A stretch of 7,679 nt of DNA from Anaerolineaceae bacterium UBA5838 (GTDB lineage Bacteria > Chloroflexota > Anaerolineae > Anaerolineales > Anaerolineaceae). A program made the position numbers and the translations under genes. This document shows positions 1-5,249 of this stretch, piece by piece. The notes beneath the pieces are model-generated. The model made no database searches. It was not told the origin of the DNA and was given only the letters and a program-made list of their open reading frames with translations. The stretch covers positions 1 to 7,679 of the forward strand of contig DJGU01000094.1 in NCBI GenBank assembly GCA_002432795.1, read 5' to 3'. Positions within the stretch are counted from its first letter, which is position 1. Every line of letters begins with the position of its first letter.

Positions 1-145
1 GGATAACCAGTCGATTGGTCACCATTTCAGCGCGGTGGGAGCAAGCCCCCACCAAACAGAGTAAATCCCATCGTACGGATGGGCTTCAGTCCATCCGCAT
101 AGTTCTCATTGTCAATCTTGTATTGGGATACGCGGGGTTTTGCCT
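1..145. other. Non-coding region downstream of dprA with inverted repeats
   Basis: No supported gene lies here. Two hairpin-forming zones are visible. GGTGGG (34-39) pairs with CCCACC (48-53) around an 8-nt loop. Further on, CCCATC (67-72) can pair with GATGGG (78-83), or CGGATGG (76-82) can pair with CCATCCG (91-97); the two options share bases 78-82 and exclude each other. Neither hairpin is followed by a T-run on either strand, so I do not call an intrinsic terminator, although this is where transcripts from the dprA block would be expected to end or be processed. The next minus-strand gene is outside the window. Confidence 0.6.
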
Positions 146-1234
146 CTACATCCACCTGGCGTTTTGCCGGTAGACCATCCCCTGCTCCCGCACCACCAGG
201 CCCTTCAACTCCATCATGGTCAAAGTCACGGTCAACTTTTCAACGCTCATATCCATCCTGACGCAGATTTCATCGATATGTAAAGAATCCTGACCCAAAA
301 TCCGCAGAACCGTGCGTTCAACATCGCTCATTTCTGGTTCCCGCGGCTTTTCCACCCTGCTGCCCTCTTCAATCCGGAGCGCTTCCAAAACCGATTTCGG
401 ATTCGTCATCGGCATCGCCCCCTCACCGATCAAATCATTCGTCCCTCGGCTCATGGGCGAAAGAACCGATCCAGGCACCGCAAATACTTCGCGGTTCTGT
501 TCCACTGCAAATTTTGCCGTAATCAAGGCACCACTTTTGTCGCCCGCCTCAATTACAATCGTGGCGCGGCTCAACCCGGAAATAATCCGATTGCGTGGGG
601 GAAAGTTGATCCCATCAGGTTTAGTCCCGGGCGCATAATCACTCACAATCGCTCCTTGTTTTAGGATCTGTTCCGCCAGCCTGCGGTGCTCAGGAGGATA
701 AATGATGTCCACACCGCTGCCCAAGACGGCAATCGTTCTGCCCCCCGCCTCGATCGCTGCATGATGTGCCAATCCATCCACACCTCTCGCCAGTCCGCTC
801 ACAATTGTCACCCCGTTTTGCGCCAGGTATTCGGCGGTATCCCGAGCGATCTGTTTGCCATAGGTGGTCACTTTTCGCGTTCCCACAATCGCAACCGCAA
901 GGTTATCTGCTGCGGTAATGCTGCCTTTGTAAAATAAAACGGGTGGTGGTTGAGCGATTTCCTTCAGGTAGCGTGGGTATTCACTATCCTGCCAGGTTAA
1001 AAAAGAAATCCCCTTGGCTTTCAACTGTTCAGGTAGGTCAAGAGGCTCCAGATTTTTCCGTTTTTCAAGTATTTCGGCGATGTTCTTCTCGGATAAACCT
1101 GCCGCAAGCAGCTCAGCTGACCCTGCCTGCCATGCCCGGCTCAAATCGCCAAAAAAAGATAACAGTTTTCGAAATCTGACTGCCCCGATGCCCCTGACGT
1201 AACTGAACGCCAGCCAATACCCGGCATCCCCCAT
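146..1234 (-). CDS. dprA: DNA processing protein DprA (Smf), recombination mediator
   Basis: DprA binds incoming single-stranded DNA during natural transformation, protects it and loads RecA on it; homologues also occur in bacteria not known to be competent. The 362-residue product is full length. Residues about 1-65 form the N-terminal helical (HhH/SAM-like) part. Residues about 80-285 are the Rossmann-like DprA core, with VGTR (117-120), SGLARGVDG (146-154), PPRNRIISGLS (212-222), GDKSGALITA (231-240), VPGS (253-256) and SRGTN (262-266). Residues about 303-357 look like the C-terminal winged helix. The ATG overlaps the rimM stop codon (TAATG), and GAGG of the rimM end sits 5 nt upstream as Shine-Dalgarno, so the start is well supported and translation is probably coupled to rimM. 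It is the last gene of the minus-strand block and ends in TAG. Family assignment is secure; competence in this organism is not shown. Confidence 0.96.
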   Translation of the reverse strand: MGDAGYWLAFSYVRGIGAVRFRKLLSFFGDLSRAWQAGSAELLAAGLSEKNIAEILEKRKNLEPLDLPEQLKAKGISFLTWQDSEYPRYLKEIAQPPPVLFYKGSITAADNLAVAIVGTRKVTTYGKQIARDTAEYLAQNGVTIVSGLARGVDGLAHHAAIEAGGRTIAVLGSGVDIIYPPEHRRLAEQILKQGAIVSDYAPGTKPDGINFPPRNRIISGLSRATIVIEAGDKSGALITAKFAVEQNREVFAVPGSVLSPMSRGTNDLIGEGAMPMTNPKSVLEALRIEEGSRVEKPREPEMSDVERTVLRILGQDSLHIDEICVRMDMSVEKLTVTLTMMELKGLVVREQGMVYRQNARWM

Positions 1235-1788
1235 TACCCCCTCAGCCCTTCCAGCAAATGCACGTCCATGCGTTTCTGCGCGAGATCGATCTTCAGGATC
1301 ACATCCGGGATTGCCGGCAGCAAAAGTTCGCTGCCATCTGCCTGATCAATGATGTACACTTCGTTCGCGCCGGTTTCCATGATGGCAGCCAGCACGCCAA
1401 GGTCCTCGTTGCCTTCCCAAACATGCATACCAATCAACTGGTGATGGTAATACCTGCCTTCAGGTAAGGGCGGCAGATCCTTCACTGCGGAGAACACTTC
1501 TTTTCCTACCAGCTCACGCACGGTTTCAGGGTTATCAAAGCCTTCCAACTTGAGTAATAACAAATCATGCGTCCAACGAGTTTCGGTGATTTTATTAGCT
1601 TGAAAATCAGAGCCAATGTAGACGGTTTTCCCTCTCCGGATCCTCTCCGGAAAATCTGAAAACACCCGCATGCTGATTTCCCCGCGCACGCCGTGAGATT
1701 TTTGGAGCCTGCCGATTAATACGTAAGCAGGCTCAACCGGATCGATCGAGCCTGCTGTGTCTTGATATTGATTTGCCATCTCAGGCAT
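1234..1788 (-). CDS. rimM: 16S rRNA processing protein RimM
   Basis: RimM binds ribosomal protein uS19 and helps mature the head of the 30S subunit. The 184-residue length is normal for the family. After about 20 variable residues, the N-terminal RimM barrel begins with IGRLQKSHGVRGEI (25-38), the family's G-x-HG-x-RGE signature. The C-terminal PRC-barrel follows, with YYHHQLIGM (113-121), ANEVYIID (141-148), LLLPAIPDVI (155-164) and EGL (180-182). The ATG overlaps the khpA stop codon as TAATG, and its own stop overlaps the dprA start in the same way. No strong Shine-Dalgarno precedes the ATG (only a GGG at short distance), consistent with coupling to khpA. A second in-frame ATG at codon 4 is a possible alternative start. 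trmD, a frequent neighbour of rimM in other bacteria, is absent here. Confidence 0.96.
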   Translation of the reverse strand: MPEMANQYQDTAGSIDPVEPAYVLIGRLQKSHGVRGEISMRVFSDFPERIRRGKTVYIGSDFQANKITETRWTHDLLLLKLEGFDNPETVRELVGKEVFSAVKDLPPLPEGRYYHHQLIGMHVWEGNEDLGVLAAIMETGANEVYIIDQADGSELLLPAIPDVILKIDLAQKRMDVHLLEGLRG

Positions 1789-2039
1789 TAACCCAAATCT
1801 ACCACATCCATGGTGACGTGCTTGCCAGAGCGTGCGGCAACAACCTTGAGGATAGCCCTTAATGAGTTTGCCACCCGTCCGTGTTTGCCAATCACCCTGC
1901 CAATGTCAGCTTTGCCGACCTGCAAGTCCAGCTGAATGGTGTTCCCCTGCCGATACTCGTCGACAAAAACCTGCTTTGGGTCATCCACGATTGATTGTGC
2001 CAGGAACTCAAGCAGCTCTTGTAGTTTGGATTCTTTCAT
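1788..2039 (-). CDS. khpA: KhpA-type KH-domain RNA-binding protein
   Basis: This 83-residue protein is a single KH domain. The RNA-binding GxxG loop is seen as IGKHGRV (50-56), preceded by VGKADIGR (41-48), which matches the KhpA (YlqC) family. In Firmicutes, KhpA forms a dimer with KhpB (Jag) and binds many RNAs, including small regulatory RNAs; it acts in the cytoplasm. Location between rpsP and rimM is the classical context of the family and supports the name. The ATG lies 11 nt after the rpsP stop codon with a modest GGGG Shine-Dalgarno 6 nt upstream. The stop codon overlaps the rimM ATG by one base. No khpB/jag is in the window. The exact RNA targets cannot be read from the sequence. Confidence 0.93.
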   Translation of the reverse strand: MKESKLQELLEFLAQSIVDDPKQVFVDEYRQGNTIQLDLQVGKADIGRVIGKHGRVANSLRAILKVVAARSGKHVTMDVVDLG

Positions 2040-2050
2040 GACATGCCCCG

Positions 2051-2404
2051 TTATGCCTGTGGAGTGTGGGTGGTTTTAGGATTCTGAGTCAGAGCGCTGT
2101 AAACTTCCTTAGCCTCAGCTAACAAAGTTTCTTTCTCTTCCCCAGCCTTAAACCGATTGAAGCGATCATCCAATTTGACGATTTTGAACAGTTTCTGCAC
2201 AGATTCAGAAGGTTGGGCGCCAACGCTCAACCAGTGATAAATGCGCTCTTCGTCAAAAACGATTGTCCCGGGTTGTGTACGGGGATTGTAATGACCAACA
2301 TTTTCAATGAAACGCCCATCACGAGGGCTTTCCTTGTCTGCTACTACCACACGATACTGAGGTTGGTGAGCTGAACCCACCCGACGTAAACGAATACGTA
2401 CCAT
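2051..2404 (-). CDS. rpsP: 30S ribosomal protein bS16
   Basis: bS16 is a small-subunit protein that binds 16S rRNA early in assembly. The N-terminal signature MVRIRLRRVG (1-10), YRVVVADKESPRDGRFIE (17-34), the GHYNP element (37-41) and the WLSVGAQPSESV segment (58-69) are typical. At 117 residues it is longer than the usual 80-90. The extra C-terminal tail from about residue 87 is charged, then Thr/Gln/Pro-rich, and has no domain I recognise. The start is supported by AAGGAG at 2417-2422 (minus strand), though the 12-nt spacer is long. It stands 98 nt downstream of ffh with no clear promoter or terminator in the gap, so co-transcription with ffh is likely. khpA follows after 11 nt. Confidence 0.97.
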   Translation of the reverse strand: MVRIRLRRVGSAHQPQYRVVVADKESPRDGRFIENVGHYNPRTQPGTIVFDEERIYHWLSVGAQPSESVQKLFKIVKLDDRFNRFKAGEEKETLLAEAKEVYSALTQNPKTTHTPQA

Positions 2405-2502
2405 TTTTTACTAATACTCCTTGACCTATAATCTATTTCTTCCTGGCTCCGATAAAGGCTGAGAGAATGCTGAAGGGGCATTTCCTTCTTCTATGCTCAG
2501 GA
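2405..2502 (-). promoter_or_regulatory. ffh-rpsP intergenic leader with alternative hairpins
   Basis: The gap has the rpsP ribosome binding site (AAGGAG, 2417-2422) and a set of short inverted repeats. CTGAG (2459-2463) pairs with CTCAG (2496-2500) as an outer stem. Inside it, AATGC (2466-2470) can pair with GCATT (2478-2482), or GAAGG (2472-2476) can pair with CCTTC (2484-2488). The inner stems overlap and exclude each other. There is no T-run, so this does not look like a terminator. It might be a processing or regulatory leader for the rpsP part of the message, but the stems are short (5 bp) and could be chance. Confidence 0.35.
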
Positions 2503-3828
2503 TTAACCAAATAACCTATTAATATTACCACGTCCACCGGATTTTTGGAACTTTTTCATTAAAGTCTGTATGTCCCGGAATTGTTTCATCAGTTTGTTCA
2601 CATCCTGCACATCTTTACCACAGCCAGCCGCAATTCTTCGCCTCCGGCTTGCGTTCAGAATGCGAGGATCCTGTCTTTCTTTTGGCGTCATCGAGTTGAT
2701 GATCGCCTCCACCGTTTTGAGCTGATCCTCAGCCTCGTGAGGGTCCACCGACTTTGCCACGGTGCTCAACTGCCCGGGCAGCATCCCCAACACCTGCGAG
2801 ATCGGCCCCATTTTCTTGATCTGACGTAATTGATTAGCGAAATCCTGCAGGGTAAACTGCCCGGTCAGCATTCGCTCGGCTTCCTTGACGTCCACCTGTC
2901 CATCATAGGCTGCCTCTGCCTTCTCGATCAGACCGAGCATGTCGCCCATACCCAAAATCCGGGATGAAATCCGGGTGGGATCGAACACTTCCAGCGCGTC
3001 CAAACCCTCACCTGTTCCCAGGAATTTGATCGGGATGCCTGTCACCTCACGAATGGAGATTGCAGCACCCCCACGGGCATCACCGTCAATCTTGGTGAAG
3101 ATCAGACCGCTTATTGGGATCACGCCATAGAAGCCTTTCGCTACATTCAGCGCTTCCTGACCGATCATCGAGTCCACCACCAAAAGGATCTCCTTCACCG
3201 GCACGGCTTCATTGAGGGCCTTCAGTTCATCCATCAGGGCATCATCTAATTGCGACCGCCCGGCGGTATCCAGAATTACAATGGAATAAGCGCCTTTCCT
3301 TGCCATCTCAAAAGCGCTTTTTGCGATTTGCACCGGCTTTGCGCCCTCAACACTGTGCACTGGCACATCAATCCGCTCCCCCAAAGTCTGAAGCTGCTTG
3401 ATAGCTGCCGGACGGTAGATATCAGCCGCCACCAGCATAACCCTCTCGCCTTTTTGGCGGAGTTGTTTTGCCAGTTTTGCTGCTGCTGTCGTTTTACCAG
3501 AGCCTTGCAAGCCCACCAGCATGATCACATGCGGCTTCTCACCCCGCAGATTGAGCGGAGCAGGCTGCCCGAGCGTTTTGATAAGCTCTTCGTTGACAAT
3601 TTTGATCACCATCTGGGCTGGGTTGAGCGCTTTTGAGACTTCCGCCCCGATCGATCGCTCTTTCACGCGGTTGGTAAACGCCTTAACCACGGCATAATTC
3701 ACATCTGCCTCAAGCAGTGCCAGCCGCACCTCGCGCATCGCCTTTTCAACATCCTCTTCACTCAGCTTTCCGTGCCGGCGGAGGTTATCGAAAACAGCTG
3801 TCAGTTTGTCAGTCAAATTCTCAAACAT
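2503..3828 (-). CDS. ffh: Signal recognition particle protein Ffh (SRP54 GTPase)
   Basis: Ffh with 4.5S RNA forms the bacterial signal recognition particle, which binds signal sequences at the ribosome and delivers them to FtsY and SecYEG at the membrane. The 441-residue product is full length. The N domain (about 1-90) has the helical-bundle ALLEADVN motif (37-44). The G domain carries the P-loop GLQGSGKTT (106-114), DIYRPAA (136-142), DTAGR (187-191), TKIDGDARGG (245-254) and GTGE (271-274). The methionine-rich M domain begins near residue 296 and contains the SRP-RNA-binding segment SRRRRIAAGCG (394-404). The ATG has AGGA 7 nt upstream, and a good promoter ends about 40 nt upstream. It is the first gene of the minus-strand block. 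I did not find the 4.5S RNA gene, ftsY or ylxM in this window. Confidence 0.98.
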   Translation of the reverse strand: MFENLTDKLTAVFDNLRRHGKLSEEDVEKAMREVRLALLEADVNYAVVKAFTNRVKERSIGAEVSKALNPAQMVIKIVNEELIKTLGQPAPLNLRGEKPHVIMLVGLQGSGKTTAAAKLAKQLRQKGERVMLVAADIYRPAAIKQLQTLGERIDVPVHSVEGAKPVQIAKSAFEMARKGAYSIVILDTAGRSQLDDALMDELKALNEAVPVKEILLVVDSMIGQEALNVAKGFYGVIPISGLIFTKIDGDARGGAAISIREVTGIPIKFLGTGEGLDALEVFDPTRISSRILGMGDMLGLIEKAEAAYDGQVDVKEAERMLTGQFTLQDFANQLRQIKKMGPISQVLGMLPGQLSTVAKSVDPHEAEDQLKTVEAIINSMTPKERQDPRILNASRRRRIAAGCGKDVQDVNKLMKQFRDIQTLMKKFQKSGGRGNINRLFG

Positions 3829-3869
3829 GGCAAATTCCTGTCCAAATACTCTTGTAATATCAAACCCCT

Positions 3870-3897
3870 ATCATACCGCAAACCGCCCCGCTTTCAA
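3870..3897 (-). promoter_or_regulatory. Sigma70-type promoter of ffh
   Basis: On the minus strand, TTGAAA (3897-3892) and TATGAT (3875-3870) are separated by 16 bp, each one or two bases from consensus. Transcription would begin near 3863, giving a 5' leader of about 35 nt before the ffh ATG at 3828. It probably drives the whole ffh-rpsP-khpA-rimM-dprA block, since no other clear promoter was seen in the block's gaps. Confidence 0.75.
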
Positions 3898-3901
3898 AAC
3901 G

Positions 3902-3914
3902 ACTCAGACTGAGT
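3902..3914. repeat. Perfect 13-bp palindrome next to the ffh -35
   Basis: ACTCAG and CTGAGT flank a single A, giving a perfect 6+1+6 inverted repeat. It begins 5 bp upstream of the ffh -35 hexamer (as read on the minus strand). A GTATAC palindrome (3913-3918) overlaps its far end. This is the position expected for an activator or a repressor operator, but I cannot name a regulator. Confidence 0.45.
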
Positions 3915-3943
3915 ATACACATTTACTTTTCTTGCAGATTGAA

Positions 3944-3953
3944 CATTCGAATG
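3944..3953. repeat. Perfect 10-bp palindrome CATTCGAATG
   Basis: The two arms CATTC and GAATG are fully complementary. It lies about 50 bp upstream of the ffh -35 within the divergent region. It does not match the GAAC-N4-GTTC SOS box. It may be an operator or chance. Confidence 0.3.
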
Positions 3954-3971
3954 ATTCCCGAGAGGAACGAA

Positions 3972-4033
3972 ATAGATGACAATCTATCCCCTCCAGCGAA
4001 GCGATGGTCGAAGATCCGTGTTGCGCAGCAACA
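3972..4033. repeat. Two compact hairpin-forming inverted repeats
   Basis: ATAGAT (3972-3977) pairs with ATCTAT (3982-3987) around the 4-nt loop GACA. TGTTGC (4019-4024) pairs with GCAACA (4028-4033) around a 3-nt loop. They lie directly before the G-rich tract and, with it, form a block whose texture differs from the AT-richer flanks. Together they may be parts of a dispersed intergenic repeat. Confidence 0.4.
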
Positions 4034-4059
4034 GGGAGAAGGGGGACGAAGGGGGTGGG
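4034..4059 (+). other. Putative G-quadruplex tract
   Basis: Four G-runs occur on the plus strand: GGG (4034-4036), GGGGG (4041-4045), GGGGG (4051-4055) and GGG (4057-4059). Their loops are AGAA, ACGAA and T. This satisfies the common rule of at least three Gs per run with loops of 1-7 nt. GAAGGGGG is repeated with a 10-nt period. It lies about 185 bp upstream of degV and outside any supported gene. Folding in the cell is not shown. Confidence 0.6.
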
Positions 4060-4242
4060 TCAGTGCAGTGAGATTTTGCTTTATATCTTCAGCAGGACCT
4101 GATACGTCAACTTCAAATTAGCTGAAACCAATCTGCAAACTCCCCGTAAAAAAAACAGATAGACAGTAGAAATATTTTGATTGCGAAACTTAATTGGTAA
4201 GTCCGTGTTTTTATCATCAGTAAATATAGACGGAGAATAAAC

Positions 4243-5100
4243 ATGAACAAAGTAGCAGTCATCACTGATAGCACCGCAGCCATCCCCGACTCAATTGCCC
4301 GTGAGCACAACCTCACAGTTGTGCCGCTTAACCTCGTGTGGGATGGTGAATCTTACCTTGATGGAATTGAGATCACTCCCGTGGAATTTTACGAGCGCCT
4401 GGTCAAGTCCGACACTATACCCACCACTTCGCAGCCTTCCGTCGGAATGTTTGCTAAAATCTTCAAAAACCTGATCGATCAAGGTTACGACATTCTTACA
4501 ATTGTCATTTCCTCCAAACTTTCCGGCACCTATCAATCGGCTATCCAGGCTGCGGCTGACTTCCCCAAAAACCGCATCACCGTTATCGATAGTCTCCAGG
4601 CGTCCATGCCGCTTACTCTCGCCGTCCTCATGACCGCCCAGGCAGCCCAGCGCGGCGCCACACTGCTCGAGTGTACCAATCTTGCGAAAGATCTCTGCCA
4701 GCGGGTGCGTATCCTTTTCATAGTCGATACGCTCGAATATCTCCACAAAGGTGGACGGATTGGCGGCGCTGCCCGTTTGATTGGCACGGCTCTCAAGATG
4801 AAACCAATTCTCGAGCTCAAAAACGGCGAAATTGATTCACTTGAAAATGTCCGCACTTTCAAGAAAGCAACAGAGCGCGTATTTCAAATCGCTGAAACTG
4901 AGCTTGGGAAACAGGGCACAATCGAGTACCTGGGTATCGCCACTGCGAATGTTCCGCAAATTGTAGGTGAATTTACGAACATGGCGCACCAGCGGTTCCA
5001 TGTCCGCAACGAGTTTGTCGGATTGATCAGCCCGGTTATTGGCACTCATGTCGGTCCTGGCACTGTGGGCGTCGCCTATATTCCTGCCAAAAAAGCCTAA
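4243..5100 (+). CDS. DegV family protein (FakB-like fatty-acid-binding protein)
   Basis: DegV proteins bind a fatty acid in a deep pocket. The characterised FakB members present it to the kinase FakA, which makes acyl-phosphate for membrane lipid synthesis. The 285-residue length is standard. Family motifs occur in order: VITDSTAAIP (6-15), PTTSQPSVGMF (60-70), SSKLSGTYQSA (90-100), VIDSLQASM (114-122), VDTLEYLHKGGRIG (161-174), MKPIL (186-190) and GTHVGPGTVGVAY (267-279). The Thr/Ser after PTT, the Ser of KLSGTY and the His of GTHVGPG correspond to the positions that hold the fatty-acid carboxylate in FakB. The start has GGAG 7 nt upstream. It is monocistronic: it is divergent from ffh and followed 18 nt later by an intrinsic terminator. 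No fakA is nearby, so a FakB role is inferred from the family only. Confidence 0.93.
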   Translation: MNKVAVITDSTAAIPDSIAREHNLTVVPLNLVWDGESYLDGIEITPVEFYERLVKSDTIPTTSQPSVGMFAKIFKNLIDQGYDILTIVISSKLSGTYQSAIQAAADFPKNRITVIDSLQASMPLTLAVLMTAQAAQRGATLLECTNLAKDLCQRVRILFIVDTLEYLHKGGRIGGAARLIGTALKMKPILELKNGEIDSLENVRTFKKATERVFQIAETELGKQGTIEYLGIATANVPQIVGEFTNMAHQRFHVRNEFVGLISPVIGTHVGPGTVGVAYIPAKKA

Positions 5101-5118
5101 CTCTCCTAAATCATCATC

Positions 5119-5145
5119 AAAGCCTGGTCTTCCAGGCTTTTTATT
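5119..5145 (+). terminator. Intrinsic terminator of degV
   Basis: AAAGCCTGG (5119-5127) and CCAGGCTTT (5132-5140) form a perfect 9-bp stem with the loop TCTT, followed by a T-rich tract (TTTTTATTT, 5137-5145 approximately). It begins 18 nt after the degV stop codon and should isolate degV from the DUF1015 gene. Confidence 0.93.
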
Positions 5146-5163
5146 TACTCCGTCCTGTCCTGG

Positions 5164-5188
5164 CACCCATCACCTGCCACCCATCACC
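5164..5188 (+). repeat. Short direct repeat, 14-bp period
   Basis: CACCCATCACC occurs at 5164-5174 and again at 5178-5188, separated by TGC. A C-run follows. It lies between the degV terminator and the DUF1015 promoter. It looks like a small low-complexity tandem duplication with no evident function. Confidence 0.6.
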
Positions 5189-5206
5189 CCCCTATCATCT
5201 ATCCTT

Positions 5207-5241
5207 TGATACAATAATGCCAACTCACCTAAAGAAAAGGA
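5207..5241 (+). promoter_or_regulatory. Extended -10 promoter and RBS of the DUF1015 gene
   Basis: TGATACAAT (5207-5215) is an extended -10 element (TG, one base, TACAAT). There is no good -35 at the proper distance, which extended -10 promoters tolerate. Transcription would begin near 5222, downstream of the ATG at 5217. AAGGA (5237-5241) then sits 8 nt before the ATG at 5250. Together these choose 5250 as the start codon. Confidence 0.6.
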
Positions 5242-5249
5242 CCTTAGTC

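Larger units (their letters stand above)
3829..4242. other. 414-bp divergent non-coding region between ffh and degV
   Basis: The region holds the ffh promoter, palindromes, hairpins and the G-rich tract listed separately, and the degV ribosome binding site GGAG (4232-4235), 7 nt from its ATG. For degV the best -10 candidate is TATCAT (4212-4217), with only a poor -35 around 4190, so its promoter is uncertain. A weak minus-strand promoter (TTGACG at 4110-4105, 19-bp spacer, TATAAA at 4085-4080) could give ffh a second, long 5' leader. A 60-codon plus-strand frame (3939-4121) exists, but its product resembles no protein I know and has low-complexity stretches, so I read the region as non-coding. 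I saw no 4.5S RNA or tRNA signature. Confidence 0.7.

Noticed and set aside
34..54. CCCCCACCA resembling a tRNA 3' end with CCA
   Set aside because: No T-arm (GTTC/GAAYC) precedes it and no matching acceptor 5' strand lies at tRNA distance. It is explained by the GGTGGG/CCCACC inverted repeat.
27..155. A 42-codon minus-strand frame starting with GTG inside the end of dprA
   Set aside because: It has no properly spaced Shine-Dalgarno, uses a GTG start, and its product resembles no family I know; it also covers the hairpin zone.
3250..3636. 128-codon plus-strand open frame opposite ffh
   Set aside because: Antisense to the Ffh GTPase domain; the product is Cys/His-rich with no recognisable domain, as expected of a shadow frame.
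3941..3956. GAACATTCGAATG read as a second SOS box
   Set aside because: The right half is GAAT rather than GTTC, so it does not fit GAAC-N4-GTTC, and ffh is not an SOS gene.
3939..4121. 60-codon plus-strand frame in the ffh-degV gap
   Set aside because: No ribosome binding site, low-complexity product, and it runs across hairpins and the G-tract; it reads as non-coding.
4147..4154. Run of eight A bases read as a minus-strand terminator T-run
   Set aside because: No stable hairpin precedes the T-run on the minus strand, and no gene on that strand ends nearby.
3829..4242. Possible 4.5S SRP RNA gene beside ffh
   Set aside because: The conserved GGTC...GGAAGGAAGCAG-like core of SRP RNA was not seen on either strand.
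4291..4746. Long minus-strand open frame opposite degV
   Set aside because: It is antisense to a well-supported DegV family gene with all family motifs, and its product has no recognisable domain.
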